This document shows positions 53,013 through 62,757 of a stretch of DNA of 64,000 nt, one piece after another. The number at the start of each line of letters is the position of its first letter. The first letter of the stretch is position 1. The translations under genes and the position numbers were made by a program. The stretch comes from Streptomyces sp. CB09001 (lineage in GTDB: Bacteria > Actinomycetota > Actinomycetes > Streptomycetales > Streptomycetaceae): assembly GCF_003369795.1 (NCBI RefSeq), contig NZ_CP026730.1, positions 5,819,001-5,883,000 of the forward strand. Reading direction: 5' to 3'. The notes beneath the pieces are model-generated. The model did not search any database and was not told the origin of the DNA. It saw only the letters and a program-made list of their open reading frames with translations.

Positions 53013-54941
53013 GTGCCGCTGCTGACCCGCATCACGGGACCGCGCGATCTGGACCGGCTCAGCCTGGAAGAGCTGAACCAGCTGGCCGAGGAGATCCGTA
53101 CCTTCCTCGTCGACGCCGTGTCCAAGACCGGCGGCCACCTCGGCCCCAACCTCGGCGTGGTGGAACTCACCCTCGCCCTGCACCGGGTCTTCGACTCGCC
53201 GAAGGACAAGGTGCTCTGGGACACCGGCCACCAGTCCTACGTGCACAAGCTGCTCACCGGCCGCCAGGACTTCTCGAAGCTCAAGATGAAGGGCGGCCTG
53301 TCCGGCTACCCCTCGCAGGGGGAGTCCGAGCACGACGTCATCGAGAACAGCCACGCCTCCACGGTCCTCGGCTGGGCCGACGGCATCGCCAAGGCCAACC
53401 AGGTCCTGGAGCGCGACGACCACGTCGTCGCCGTCATCGGCGACGGCGCCCTGACCGGCGGCATGGCCTGGGAGGCGCTGAACAACATCGCCGCCGCCAA
53501 GGACCGCCCCCTCGTCATCGTCGTCAACGACAACGAGCGCTCCTACGCCCCCACCATCGGCGGCCTCGCCAACCACCTGGCGACCCTGCGCACCACCGAC
53601 GGCTACGAGCGCTTCCTGGCCCGCGGCAAGGACCTCCTGGAGCGCACCCCGGTCGTCGGCCGCCCCCTCTACGACACCCTGCACGGCGCCAAGAAGGGCC
53701 TGAAGGACTTCATCGCCCCGCAGGGCATGTTCGAGGACCTCGGCCTCAAATACGTCGGCCCCATCGACGGCCACGACCTGGAGGCCCTGGAGTCCGCCCT
53801 CACCCGCGCCAGGCGCTTCGGCGGCCCGGTCATCGTGCACTGCCTCACCGAGAAGGGCCGCGGCTACCAGCCCGCCCTCCAGGACGAGGCCGACCGCTTC
53901 CACGCCGTCGGCAAGATCCACCCCGACACCGGCCTGCCCATCTCCACCTCCGGCGCCGACTGGACCAGCGTCTTCGGCGACGAGATGCTCAAGCTGGGCA
54001 AGGAGCGCGAGGACGTCGTCGCCATCACGGCCGCGATGCTCCAGCCGGTCGGCCTCGACAAGTTCGCCAAGGCCTTCCCCGACCGCGTCTACGACGTCGG
54101 CATCGCCGAGCAGCACGGCGCGGTCTCCGCGGCCGGCCTCGCGCACGGCGGCGTCCACCCGGTCTTCGCCGTGTACGCCACCTTCCTCAACCGCGCCTTC
54201 GACCAGGTGCTGATGGACGTGGCCCTGCACAAGTGCGGCGTGACCTTCGTGCTGGACCGGGCCGGAGTCACCGGCACCGACGGCGCCTCCCACAACGGCA
54301 TGTGGGACATGTCGATCCTCCAGGTCGTCCCCGGCCTCAGGCTCGCCGCCCCGCGCGACGCCGAACAGGTCCGCGCCCAGCTGCGCGAGGCCGTCGCGGT
54401 GGACGACGCACCGACCGTGGTCCGCTTCTCCAAGGGCGCCGTCGGCCCCGCCGTCCCCGCCGTCGGCCGCGTCGGCGGCATGGACGTGCTGCGCGCCCCC
54501 GGCACCGAGACCCCCGACGTGCTCCTGGTCTCGGTCGGCGCCCTCGCGCCGATGTGCCTGGAGGTCGCCGACCTGCTGAACAAGCAGGGCATCTCCACCA
54601 CCGTGGTCGACCCGCGCTGGGTCAAGCCCGTCGACGAGGCCATGGCCCCGCTCGCCGAGCGGCACCGCGTGGTCGTCACCGTCGAGGACAACTCCCGCGT
54701 CGGCGGCGTCGGCTCCGCCGTCGCCCAGGCCCTGCGCGACGCCGGCGTCGACGTCCCGCTGCGCGACTTCGGCATCCCGCCGCGCTTCCTCGACCACGCC
54801 TCCCGCGCCGAGGTGCTGGCCGAGATCGGGCTCACCGCGCCCGACATCGCCCGCCAGGTCACCGGCCTGGTCGCCAAGCTCGACGGCAGGTACGACCAGG
54901 CGGGCGCCGAGGTGGACCAGGTGGAGGCCGCGCGCGACTGA
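53013..54941 (+). CDS. dxs: 1-deoxy-D-xylulose-5-phosphate synthase
   Basis: This 642-aa TPP-dependent enzyme condenses pyruvate and glyceraldehyde-3-phosphate to DXP, the entry step of the MEP isoprenoid pathway. It shows the substrate His motif DTGHQSYVHKLLTGR, the TPP/Mg motif GDGALTGGMAWEALNNIA, and the catalytic Glu in GIAEQHGAVSAAGLA. GTG 53,013 follows AAGGAGG. A TAGACT near 52,970 is a candidate -10 box. It is divergent from the chitinase and followed by a strong hairpin. Confidence 0.96.
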   Translation: MPLLTRITGPRDLDRLSLEELNQLAEEIRTFLVDAVSKTGGHLGPNLGVVELTLALHRVFDSPKDKVLWDTGHQSYVHKLLTGRQDFSKLKMKGGLSGYPSQGESEHDVIENSHASTVLGWADGIAKANQVLERDDHVVAVIGDGALTGGMAWEALNNIAAAKDRPLVIVVNDNERSYAPTIGGLANHLATLRTTDGYERFLARGKDLLERTPVVGRPLYDTLHGAKKGLKDFIAPQGMFEDLGLKYVGPIDGHDLEALESALTRARRFGGPVIVHCLTEKGRGYQPALQDEADRFHAVGKIHPDTGLPISTSGADWTSVFGDEMLKLGKEREDVVAITAAMLQPVGLDKFAKAFPDRVYDVGIAEQHGAVSAAGLAHGGVHPVFAVYATFLNRAFDQVLMDVALHKCGVTFVLDRAGVTGTDGASHNGMWDMSILQVVPGLRLAAPRDAEQVRAQLREAVAVDDAPTVVRFSKGAVGPAVPAVGRVGGMDVLRAPGTETPDVLLVSVGALAPMCLEVADLLNKQGISTTVVDPRWVKPVDEAMAPLAERHRVVVTVEDNSRVGGVGSAVAQALRDAGVDVPLRDFGIPPRFLDHASRAEVLAEIGLTAPDIARQVTGLVAKLDGRYDQAGAEVDQVEAARD

Positions 54942-54978
54942 CCCCCGCACTCGGGACTCCGCAACCGCGCACTGGGCC

Positions 54979-55026
54979 GGATGGGCCGGTTCGACCACTC
55001 GTTGCAGTGGTGGAACCGGCCCATCC
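54979..55026 (+). terminator. Terminator after dxs
   Basis: Arms of 21 nt (54,979-54,999 and 55,006-55,026) pair with one mismatch around CGTTGC. Confidence 0.92.
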
Positions 55027-55106
55027 GCGTGAAATCGCCCACGCCCGGGCATACGCAGTACGCCCCCTCTCGATCATGTCGAGGACGACAAGCGTGGGAG
55101 GTCCCC

Positions 55107-56618
55107 GTGAGCAACACCCTCTTCAGGACCAAGAAGATCGAGCAGTCCATCCGTGACACGGAGGAACCGGAGCACGCGCTCAAGAAAACCCTGTCGGCGC
55201 TGGACCTGACCGTCTTCGGTATCGGCGTCGTCATCGGCACCGGCATCTTCGTACTGACCGGCACGGTCGCCAAGAACAACGCCGGTCCGGCCGTGGCCCT
55301 GGCCTTCGTCGTCGCCGGAGTCGTCTGCGCGCTCGCCGCGCTGTGCTACGCCGAGTTCGCCTCCACCGTCCCGGTGGCCGGCTCCGCGTACACCTTCTCC
55401 TACGCCTCGCTGGGCGAACTGCCCGCCTGGATCATCGGCTGGGACCTGGTCCTGGAGTTCGCGCTGGGGACGGCGGTGGTGGCCGTCGGCTGGTCGGGCT
55501 ACATCCGCTCGCTGATGGACAACGCGGGCTGGCACATGCCCGCGGAGCTGGGCGGACGCGACGGCGCGGAAGGCTTCGGCTTCGACATCCTCGCCGCCGC
55601 CCTGGTGCTGGTGCTCACCGCCGTCCTCGTGCTCGGCATGAAGCTGTCGGCGCGGATCACCTCGCTCGTCGTCGCCATCAAGGTGGCGGTCGTCCTCATC
55701 GTCATCATCGCGGGCGCGTTCTTCATCAAGGGCGCCAACTACGACCCCTTCATCCCCGAGTCGCAGCCCGTCGAGGCGGGCGGGGGACTGCACTCACCGC
55801 TGATCCAGCTGATGTTCGGCTGGGCGCCTGCCAACTTCGGGGTGATGGGCATCTTCACGGCCGCCTCGGTCGTCTTCTTCGCCTTCATCGGCTTCGACAT
55901 CGTCGCCACCGCCGCCGAGGAGACCAGGAACCCCCAGCGCGACATGCCCCGCGGCATCCTCGGCTCCCTGGTCATCTGCACCCTCCTGTACGTCGGGGTC
56001 TCGATCGTCGTCACCGGCATGCAGCACTACACCAAGCTCTCCGTGGACGCCCCCCTCGCCGACGCCTTCAAGGCCACGGGCCATCCCTTCTTCTCCGGGG
56101 TGATCAGCTTCGGCGCGGCCGTCGGCCTGACCACGGTCTGCATGATCCTGCTCCTCGGCCAGAGCCGGGTGTTCTTCGCGATGAGCCGCGACGGACTGCT
56201 GCCGCGCTTCTTCTCCCACGTCCACCCGAAGTTCCGCACCCCCTACCGGCCGACCATCCTGCTCGGCGTGGTCATCGCGATCGTCGCCGGGTTCACCAGC
56301 CTCAGCGAGCTGGCCGAGCTGGTGAACATCGGCACGCTGTTCGCCTTCGTCATCGTCGCGATCAGCGTGATCATCCTGCGCAGGACCCGGCCCGACCTGC
56401 CCCGCGCCTTCCGCACCCCGCTGGTCCCGCTGCTGCCCATCGTGTCCGTGGCGGCCTCGCTGTGGCTGATGCTGAACCTGCCCGCCGAGACCTGGGTCCG
56501 GTTCGGAATCTGGATGGCGATCGGCTTCGTCGTGTACTTCCTCTACGGCCGCACCCACAGCCGCCTGGCCCGCGGCGAGGAGACACCGGCCGACCCGGCC
56601 GAGCCGTCCGGCACGTAG
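55107..56618 (+). CDS. APC-family cationic amino acid permease
   Basis: This 503-aa protein has about twelve membrane helices and the amino acid-polyamine-organocation signatures GIGVVIGTGIFVLTG near helix 1 and GFDIVATAAEETRNPQRDMPRGI in the helix 6-7 region, as in YfnA/CAT-type permeases. GTG 55,107 follows GGGAGG. The frame further upstream runs through the dxs terminator. The substrate is not determined by sequence; a cationic amino acid is likely by family. Confidence 0.9.
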   Translation: MSNTLFRTKKIEQSIRDTEEPEHALKKTLSALDLTVFGIGVVIGTGIFVLTGTVAKNNAGPAVALAFVVAGVVCALAALCYAEFASTVPVAGSAYTFSYASLGELPAWIIGWDLVLEFALGTAVVAVGWSGYIRSLMDNAGWHMPAELGGRDGAEGFGFDILAAALVLVLTAVLVLGMKLSARITSLVVAIKVAVVLIVIIAGAFFIKGANYDPFIPESQPVEAGGGLHSPLIQLMFGWAPANFGVMGIFTAASVVFFAFIGFDIVATAAEETRNPQRDMPRGILGSLVICTLLYVGVSIVVTGMQHYTKLSVDAPLADAFKATGHPFFSGVISFGAAVGLTTVCMILLLGQSRVFFAMSRDGLLPRFFSHVHPKFRTPYRPTILLGVVIAIVAGFTSLSELAELVNIGTLFAFVIVAISVIILRRTRPDLPRAFRTPLVPLLPIVSVAASLWLMLNLPAETWVRFGIWMAIGFVVYFLYGRTHSRLARGEETPADPAEPSGT

Positions 56619-56666
56619 CCCCACCGCTGCGCCCCGCCGAGGCCCCGCACCGGCTCAGGTGCGGGC

Positions 56667-56724
56667 CCCCGGACGGTGCGGCCCGGTACGCGGCCGCGTC
56701 TCAGCCGGGCCGCACCGTCCGGGG
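56667..56724. terminator. Bidirectional terminator between permease and NYN gene
   Basis: Arms of 20 bp (56,667-56,686 and 56,705-56,724) pair perfectly. The right arm includes the last codons of the NYN-like gene on the minus strand. Confidence 0.9.
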
Positions 56725-57075
56725 ACCCGCCACCTCCGCGCCCAGCCCGGTCACCCGGCGGCGCAGTTCGCGGTCGGCCGTCACGACCAGGACGGGGCGG
56801 TCACCCGCCCGCGCGACCAGCTCGACCATGAGGTCGTCCCCGCTGCCGGGCGCGGACTCCACCCGTACGCCGGTCACCGACTCCACCCCGCGGGCCGCGC
56901 CCTCCACGACGAGCACGATGTCCACCGGCCCGGACCGCCCCGGCACCCCGTCCGCCGCCAGCCGGTCCCGCAACCGCTCCGCGGCCCCGCGCCGGTCCCG
57001 CCACCAGCCGTCGGGCACCGAGCCGACGACGTTCGCGGCGTCGACGACCACGAGCAGGGGAGCGTCGTCTTCCAT
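56701..57075 (-). CDS. Small NYN/PIN-like nuclease-fold protein
   Basis: This 124-aa protein opens with LLVVVDAANVVGSVPDGWW and has GSGDDLMVELVA and VLVVTADRELRRRV. This spacing of acidic residues (DxxN, GxxDD, TADRE) is that of NYN/PIN-like metal-dependent ribonuclease folds. Such proteins are often labelled NTP pyrophosphohydrolase in Streptomyces, which the motifs do not support. It is convergent with the permease and divergent from the propeller gene, 101 bp away. The substrate is unknown. Confidence 0.72.
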   Translation of the reverse strand: MEDDAPLLVVVDAANVVGSVPDGWWRDRRGAAERLRDRLAADGVPGRSGPVDIVLVVEGAARGVESVTGVRVESAPGSGDDLMVELVARAGDRPVLVVTADRELRRRVTGLGAEVAGPRTVRPG

Positions 57076-57176
57076 GCCGTCAGGGTCGCACGCCCGGCCC
57101 TCGCCCCGCCTTCGCCCCGTCGTCGACGGCCGTACCCGCTCGCCACGGAACCGGTGCTCCCGCTTAGAGTGAACCG

Positions 57177-58202
57177 GTGAACGGCGACTGGCTTCTCCTC
57201 GGCCGCGACGGCCGCCTCAGTGTGTACTTCCAGGCGGACGACGCCGTCCTGTGGCGTGCCGAGAGCACACCCGCCGGGCGCTGGGAGTCCCCGCGCCGGG
57301 CCGGCGGCGACCAGGAGCTGCGTCCGGGCGGCCTCGCGGTCGGGCAGGGCGCGGACGGTTACGCCCATCTGGTCGCCTGGCAGCCCACCGGTGCCGACCG
57401 CTCCGTCCTCGTGCACGCCACGCACTACCGGCCGCTGCTCGCGCCCCTGGACTGGCAGCCGGCCGGTCACCCCAACAAGCAGGGCGACCGCACCGGACCC
57501 CCCACCGTCGCGGTCGACGCGCAGGGACGCGCCCACGTCTTCGTCCGCAACGGGGGCGGCGGCATGAGCATGGTGGCACAGCGGGAGAAGGGCGGCTGGG
57601 CGCCGTGGCGGGACCTGAGGGGCAGCCGCGTCCAGGAGTCGCCCGTGGCCGTGACGACGCGGACCGGCCTGGTCGAGCTGTACGCGCCCGTGGAGAGCGG
57701 CATCCTGCACTGGAGCCAGGAGGGGCCGGGCACCCGCATGGTGCTGGGGGAGCGCCTCAGCGCCGCGGTCCGCCCGGGCACCCTGTGCGCCCTGGCGACC
57801 TCCGCGGAGCACACGACGGTCTTCTTCACCGACGACGACACCGGCGAGCTGTGCGCCTGGCGGCCCGGCGGGAAACCCGCCTCCCTGGTGCCCGCCGCCG
57901 GCCCCGGCCCCGTGTCCGCCGTCCGTACCGTCAGGGACGGCCACGACTGCACGCTTCTCGCCCAGCGTGCGGCGGGCAGCGGCCGCGTCGCCTTCGCCGC
58001 GTACCCCTCGGAGACGGAGGAGGCCGGCGCGGCCTGGACCGAGTCGGGCCCCGCGCTGCCGGCCGACGCGACCGTGGCCCTGGCCCTGGACGCCGACGAG
58101 CGGCTGGTGGCGGCGACCCTGTCCCCGTCGACCGGACAGCTGCTGCTGACCCGACGGAAGGACGAGGCGGGGCCGGCGCTGGGGGCGTGGGGGGCGGTCT
58201 GA
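57177..58202 (+). CDS. Beta-propeller protein, unknown function
   Basis: This 341-aa protein is built of repeated four-strand units (for example LAVGQGADGYAHLVAW, VAVDAQGRAHVFVRN, LALDADERLVAATL), each with an Asp-Gly turn, as in lectin-like or PQQ-like propellers. There is no signal peptide, so it is probably cytoplasmic. GTG 57,177 opens the frame. There is no enzymatic motif I can name. It ends 54 bp before the convergent LCP-family gene. Confidence 0.75.
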   Translation: MNGDWLLLGRDGRLSVYFQADDAVLWRAESTPAGRWESPRRAGGDQELRPGGLAVGQGADGYAHLVAWQPTGADRSVLVHATHYRPLLAPLDWQPAGHPNKQGDRTGPPTVAVDAQGRAHVFVRNGGGGMSMVAQREKGGWAPWRDLRGSRVQESPVAVTTRTGLVELYAPVESGILHWSQEGPGTRMVLGERLSAAVRPGTLCALATSAEHTTVFFTDDDTGELCAWRPGGKPASLVPAAGPGPVSAVRTVRDGHDCTLLAQRAAGSGRVAFAAYPSETEEAGAAWTESGPALPADATVALALDADERLVAATLSPSTGQLLLTRRKDEAGPALGAWGAV

Positions 58203-58256
58203 GCAACCGGCGGAACCGACGGGCCGAACCGGGGGACCAGGCCCACCCTCGGTGCA

Positions 58257-59348
58257 TCAGGAAGTCTTGCCGCCCGCGGGGGACTTCTTCGCCGACTCCG
58301 GGACGTCCTCGTCGCTGTGGATCGCCTTCCACAGGGTGGACGCCTGCGGCTCGGCGGACACCACCCGGTTCGGGTCGATCCTGTCGTACGCCACCGGCAG
58401 CATGATGGTCTCCATCGTGGACGGGTCGACCCCGTTCAGGCTGCGGCCGAAGTCCGCCAGTGCGGTGAGCGAGGCGAGTTCGGAGTCGGTGGTCAGTGCC
58501 GCGGTGAGCGTGTCGGCGATCTTGTACGTCTTGGTCGGGCTGCCCAGCAGATCCTGCTTCTTGATCTCGCTCAGCAGGGCGATCATGAATTCCTGCTGGA
58601 GCCCGATCCGCCCGAGGTCGCTGCCGTCACCGACGCCGTGCCGGGTGCGCACGAAGGCCAGCGAGTCCGTGCCGTTCAGCTTGTGCGTGCCGGCGGTCAG
58701 GTCGAGCCCGCTGGACTTGTCGTGGATGTCCTGGTCGACGGTGACGGTGACGCCGCCTATCGCGTCCACCAGGTCCTTGAAGCCCGCGAAGTCGATCTCC
58801 ACGTAGTGGTCCATGCGGACCCCGGACATCTTCTCCACCGTCTTGACCACGCAGGCCGGACCGACCTGCGAGTAGACGGAGTTGAACATCACACGCTCGG
58901 CCGAGGCCACCTCGGAGCCGTCCGGCTTGGTGCACTCGGGCCGGGTCACCAGCGTGTCGCGCGGGATGCTGACGGCGACGGCCTCCTTGCGTCCCTCGGG
59001 GATGTGCATCACCAGCGCGGTGTCCGAGCGGGCTCCCGCGACCTTGCCGGTGTTCAACTCGGCGTTGTCGCCCGCGCGCGAGTCGGAGCCGAGGATCAGG
59101 ATGTTCTGCCCGGAGGTGGGGAGCTTCTCCGGCCGGTCCTTGCCGATCGCGTCGTTGATGTCGACGCCGTCGATGTTCCCGTTGAGGTCGCTGTAGAGCC
59201 AGTAGGCGGTGCCGGCCGCGGCAAGCACGAGCACCACGAGGGACAGCAGGACGATACGGCCCCACCGGCGTCGGCCGCGTTCACGGCCGCGGCGCCCACC
59301 GCGCGGTGGCGTGGAGCTGGAACGCGGCGTCGTCGAGACGTGGCTCAT
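58257..59348 (-). CDS. LytR-CpsA-Psr (LCP) family cell-wall glycopolymer ligase
   Basis: This 363-aa protein has a basic Pro-rich cytoplasmic N-terminus, one membrane helix (about 34-53) and the extracytoplasmic LCP domain with LGSDSRAG, SIPRDT, the basic pair in FVRTRHGVGDGSDLGR and QQEF. LCP enzymes attach teichoic acid-like polymers or other glycans to peptidoglycan from lipid-linked precursors. ATG 59,348 is chosen; sequence further upstream in frame is not protein-like. Its neighbours across the divergent gap are surface-glycan glycosyltransferases, which fits. Confidence 0.93.
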   Translation of the reverse strand: MSHVSTTPRSSSTPPRGGRRGRERGRRRWGRIVLLSLVVLVLAAAGTAYWLYSDLNGNIDGVDINDAIGKDRPEKLPTSGQNILILGSDSRAGDNAELNTGKVAGARSDTALVMHIPEGRKEAVAVSIPRDTLVTRPECTKPDGSEVASAERVMFNSVYSQVGPACVVKTVEKMSGVRMDHYVEIDFAGFKDLVDAIGGVTVTVDQDIHDKSSGLDLTAGTHKLNGTDSLAFVRTRHGVGDGSDLGRIGLQQEFMIALLSEIKKQDLLGSPTKTYKIADTLTAALTTDSELASLTALADFGRSLNGVDPSTMETIMLPVAYDRIDPNRVVSAEPQASTLWKAIHSDEDVPESAKKSPAGGKTS

Positions 59349-59706
59349 CCTGCCTGGGTCCTCACTGGTCGTGCCCCTGGGGGCTGCGCTTATGGGAGTG
59401 GGGACTCGGGGTGGGGGGTTGAGCCGGTCCGTACTGCCTGACTGAGCCTGAACTATAAGCATCCGTCCGATCGTTTGTGCGGAGAGTGTGATGTCGTCGT
59501 GACCTTTCTGCGCTTCCGGACGTGGGGTGACCCGTTCCCTTATCGCCTGCTGATCTCTCCCGACTCCTGCTTCACCGCTACGAGCAGGCAAATTTACGGA
59601 CAAACGGTGACGTCTGGGGGTCTTGGTTTGGATCACTTCTGGACAAGAAGTTGAAAGTGATGTGAATATTCGGTGAGTGGCAGTGTTGCGTGCAAGGGGG
59701 TGCACC
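59349..59706. other. Divergent intergenic region, no gene seen
   Basis: This gap of about 360 bp between the LCP gene and the glycan genes is less GC-rich toward its right end. I cannot pick a confident promoter pair, though it must hold promoters for both directions. Confidence 0.4.
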
Positions 59707-59844
59707 ATGCGTGCCGAGGGGGCTGAGGTGCGGTTCGACGATGACAGTGCTGTCGAGTACGACCCCGCTGTTGATGTTGTGAATCCGCCGACCGGCAAGT
59801 GCCCGGCTGGCCCTGAGGTCATGGAGTCGAGGCACCGCCGGTGA
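59707..59844 (+). CDS. 45-aa ORF translationally coupled to the GT2 gene
   Basis: ATG 59,707 is preceded by AAGGGGGTG at good spacing. The product begins MRAEGAEVRFDDDSAVEYDP, is acidic with a basic end (ESRHRR) and has one Cys. Its stop TGA (59,842-59,844) overlaps the GTG at 59,841 that starts the glycosyltransferase, a typical coupling signal. No family is recognised. It may be a leader peptide or a small protein of the glycan locus. Confidence 0.6.
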   Translation: MRAEGAEVRFDDDSAVEYDPAVDVVNPPTGKCPAGPEVMESRHRR

Positions 59845-60907
59845 AACTTTCCGTCATCGTGCCGATTACAACGTGCGCGACTACTGCGCCACGGCGCTCA
59901 AGTCCCTGGCGCTCAACGCCCGCGGCGACTTCGAGTTCATCGTTGTCGACGACTGCTCCACCGACGGCACCTTCGAGATCCTGCAGCGCGAGATACGCAA
60001 GGTTCCGGGCGGAGTACTCCACCAGAATCCGCAGAACTCGGGCATCTCGTACACCCGTAACGCGGGTCTGCGCATGGCCCGGGGAAGGTACGTCGTGTTC
60101 CTCGACGGCGACGACTGGTTCGCGCCCGGCTACCTGAGCCAGCTCGTCGCGGCGATCGAGCACTTCGGCTGCGACTTCGTCCGGACCGACCACGTCCGCG
60201 TCGTCGGACGCAAGAGGGAGATCGTCCGCTCGCCGCAGGCCGTGCGCAACACCATGCTCGCGCCGATCCGTTCGATCATGCCGGCCGACGCCTCGACGAT
60301 GGTCGACTATCCACTGGTCTGGGCCGGCATATTCGACCGCGAGCTGCTCGCGCGCCGCGGGCTGCTGTTCTTCGACGAGAAGCTCCGCACCGCCGAGGAC
60401 CGGATGTGGACCTGGCGCCTGCACCTGTACACGAGCTCCTACGTGGCCGTCGACCTGGCGGGCATCTTCTACCGGCGGGACGTCAGCACGTCCCTCACCC
60501 GGATCCCCGACGAGCGGCAGCTCGACTTCGTCCCGTGCTTCGAGCAGGTGGCGCACGAGGTGTCGGCCCACCCCTGGGGCGCTCAGATCCTGCCCAAGGT
60601 GATCCGTACCTTCTGCGCCATGATGGCCATTCACCTCGACCGGGCCGACACGTACGAGCCGGACGTCAGGGCCCTGCTCAAGAGCCGGGTCTCCCAGGCC
60701 CTCGACGGACTGCACCAGCCCCTGCTGGAGCGGACGCTCGAGGAGATGGGCGAGCGCCGGGCCAAGCTCATCAACTCCGTACGGGGCGGCGCCCCGGTCC
60801 CGCCCGCGCCGTCCGTCCAGGAACCCGCCGCGCCGCAGCGGTCCGAGTACCTGCGCCAGGTACCCGCCCCCGGGGCGAACCGGTACCGGGTCGGAGCACC
60901 GGCATGA
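59841..60907 (+). CDS. GT2-family glycosyltransferase with an apparent one-base frameshift near its start
   Basis: GTG 59,841 begins MKLSVIVP, the usual GT2 opening, but the continuation YNVRDYCATAL lies in another frame. One base is missing at about 59,865-59,867, where VIVPFYNV or similar is expected. The rest is a normal GT-A domain: FIVVDDCSTDGTFEIL, ISYTRNAGLRMARGRYVVFLDGDDWF with the metal-binding D-x-D, and AEDRMWTWR. The C-terminus is proline-rich. If the shift is real, translation could only start at GTG 59,873, inside the first strand of the fold. It likely transfers sugars to a surface polymer. It ends with an ATGA overlap with the next gene. Confidence 0.82.
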
Positions 60908-62655
60908 TGACGCAGATCTTCGTCGCCTCCACCCTCTACGGGGCCCTGACCCTTGCCGCGGCGATCGACTCCGGGCAGTTCGGTCCGCCCGGCAGTGCCC
61001 GCCGCATCCTCGTCGTGTGCACCAACACCGACATCCCGGAGGTCACCACTCCGCTCGACGCCATGCAGGGCTTCGGACCGCTGCGCTCGCGCTTCGACGT
61101 TGTGATCTCGTGGAACGAGGTGATCTACCCGTACCACCCCAGCATGTGGGATCCGCGCGGCGAGGACGTGCCGATGTGGCGTGAACTGCTCGGTCTGCGT
61201 TGGCAGATCGGGTACGGGCCGCTGGAGCTCGTCGTCGAGTCCATCCAGGTCAAGCCCGCGCTTACCTTCTGCAAGATCTTCCGGGACGCGCGGATCACGG
61301 TGTACGCCGACGGTCTGATGACATACGGCCCCACCCGCAACGCGCTGCCGCGCGACGTGCACACGCGTATCCGGCGCACCCTGTACCTGGACCTCGTCCC
61401 CGGCATGCGACCACTGCTGCTCAGCGAGTACCGCGTGCCCCCGGAGCCGGTCGAACCGGGCGCGGTCCAGCGTGTCTTCGCGGAGCTCGGCGAGCAGTGC
61501 GCCTCGGCGCTGGCCTCGGTGATCCCGGCGCACTTCCCCTCCGGCCCCGGGGGCGCGGCGATGCTGCTCGGGCAGTATCTGTCCAGTCTGGGAATCCTCA
61601 CCGAGGAGGAAGAAGAGGGCCTGCACCTGCGGATGTTCGAGGCGGCGGTCGAGCTCGGCTTCACCTCCGTGCTGTTCAAGCCGCACCCGAGCGCGCCACA
61701 GAGCCTGACCGACTCCCTGGTGCAGCGCGCCCGGGAGGCGGACATCGACCTGCTGGTGCTGGAAACCCCCCTGCTCGCCGAGGCGGTGTACGGATACGTC
61801 CGGCCCGTCGTCGTGATCGGCTGCTTCTCCACGGCCCTGTTCACCGCACGCGCCGTGTACGGCATCCCGGCCGCCGCCGTGGGTGCCCGCGAGGTGCTGC
61901 GCAAGCTGCGCCCGTACCCCAACAGCAACCGCATCCCCATCACCATCTGCGAGGTGGCGCTGCCGGACCTTGAGGGCAACGGCTTCTCCGCTCCCGACCT
62001 GCTCGGCAATCCCGCCTGGGTGCGCGACGAACTCGCCGAGTACGTCGCCACGGTCGGCTACTGCATGCAGCCGGAGCGCAACCCGCACCTGCGGGACCGG
62101 GCGGTGGCGTACGTGGGACGCGTCCTGCCGCAGATGGAGGTGCGCCCCGCGCTGCGGATGCACTTCAAACCGGACCTGCTGTACAAGCTCTCCCTGCCGG
62201 GCGCCCCCTCCGAGGCGGAGATGCGGGCTCTGGAGGCGGCCAAGAAGTCGCAGAAGGGCGCGGGCACCGCCAAGGACGCGCCGCTCCAGGAGGAGGTGAC
62301 GATCGGTTCGTTCACGGAGCACCTGGAGGCCGGTGAACTCGACGCCGCGCGCCGTATCGGCGAGCAGATCCTCAAGGAACGCAAACAGCTGGACGTCCTG
62401 ATCGGGATGGCGCGGATCTTCGTCCTGACGGAGGAGGTGGAGCAGGCGAAGCGCATGCTCTCCCTCGCCGCCATGACGGGCGACGAACGGGCGATGACCT
62501 GGATCAAGATCGCGGAGGTGGCCGCTCTGATGGGACGGCAGGGCAAGTCGCTGAGGGTCTTCGCGGCGCAGGAGGCGCTGCGGATCAACCCCGAATCCGG
62601 CGCGGCGGCACGGCTGGTGAAGGCACGGGGGCCCGCAAGGCGGCCAAGGTACTGA
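60904..62655 (+). CDS. Polysialyltransferase-like glycosyltransferase with C-terminal helical repeat region
   Basis: This is a 583-aa protein. Residues 1-420 resemble the alpha-2,8-polysialyltransferase (POLYST) family: IFVASTLYGALTLAAAID, LLLGQYLSSLGILTEEEEEG, LFKPHPSAPQ and VIGCFSTALFTARAVYGIP. A charged linker (AKKSQKGAGTAKD) leads to a TPR-like helical tail (about 460-583). Streptomyces walls carry nonulosonic (Kdn-type) teichulosonic acids, and this family could add such residues. That link is inference. ATG 60,904 overlaps the GT2 stop. Confidence 0.82.
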   Translation: MMTQIFVASTLYGALTLAAAIDSGQFGPPGSARRILVVCTNTDIPEVTTPLDAMQGFGPLRSRFDVVISWNEVIYPYHPSMWDPRGEDVPMWRELLGLRWQIGYGPLELVVESIQVKPALTFCKIFRDARITVYADGLMTYGPTRNALPRDVHTRIRRTLYLDLVPGMRPLLLSEYRVPPEPVEPGAVQRVFAELGEQCASALASVIPAHFPSGPGGAAMLLGQYLSSLGILTEEEEEGLHLRMFEAAVELGFTSVLFKPHPSAPQSLTDSLVQRAREADIDLLVLETPLLAEAVYGYVRPVVVIGCFSTALFTARAVYGIPAAAVGAREVLRKLRPYPNSNRIPITICEVALPDLEGNGFSAPDLLGNPAWVRDELAEYVATVGYCMQPERNPHLRDRAVAYVGRVLPQMEVRPALRMHFKPDLLYKLSLPGAPSEAEMRALEAAKKSQKGAGTAKDAPLQEEVTIGSFTEHLEAGELDAARRIGEQILKERKQLDVLIGMARIFVLTEEVEQAKRMLSLAAMTGDERAMTWIKIAEVAALMGRQGKSLRVFAAQEALRINPESGAAARLVKARGPARRPRY

Positions 62656-62757
62656 CCGTCGGGTGAGGCGGACGGCACGCCGTGGTCCTCAGACCCGGAC
62701 CATCCCGCGTGCCGGTGGAACAAGTGACGGACGAAGACGATCGAAACGGCAGAGGCG

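Noticed and set aside
52620..55052. Apparent 800-residue N-terminal extension of the chitinase on the minus strand
   Set aside because: The region is antisense to dxs. The signal peptide and start context place the chitinase start at 52,619.
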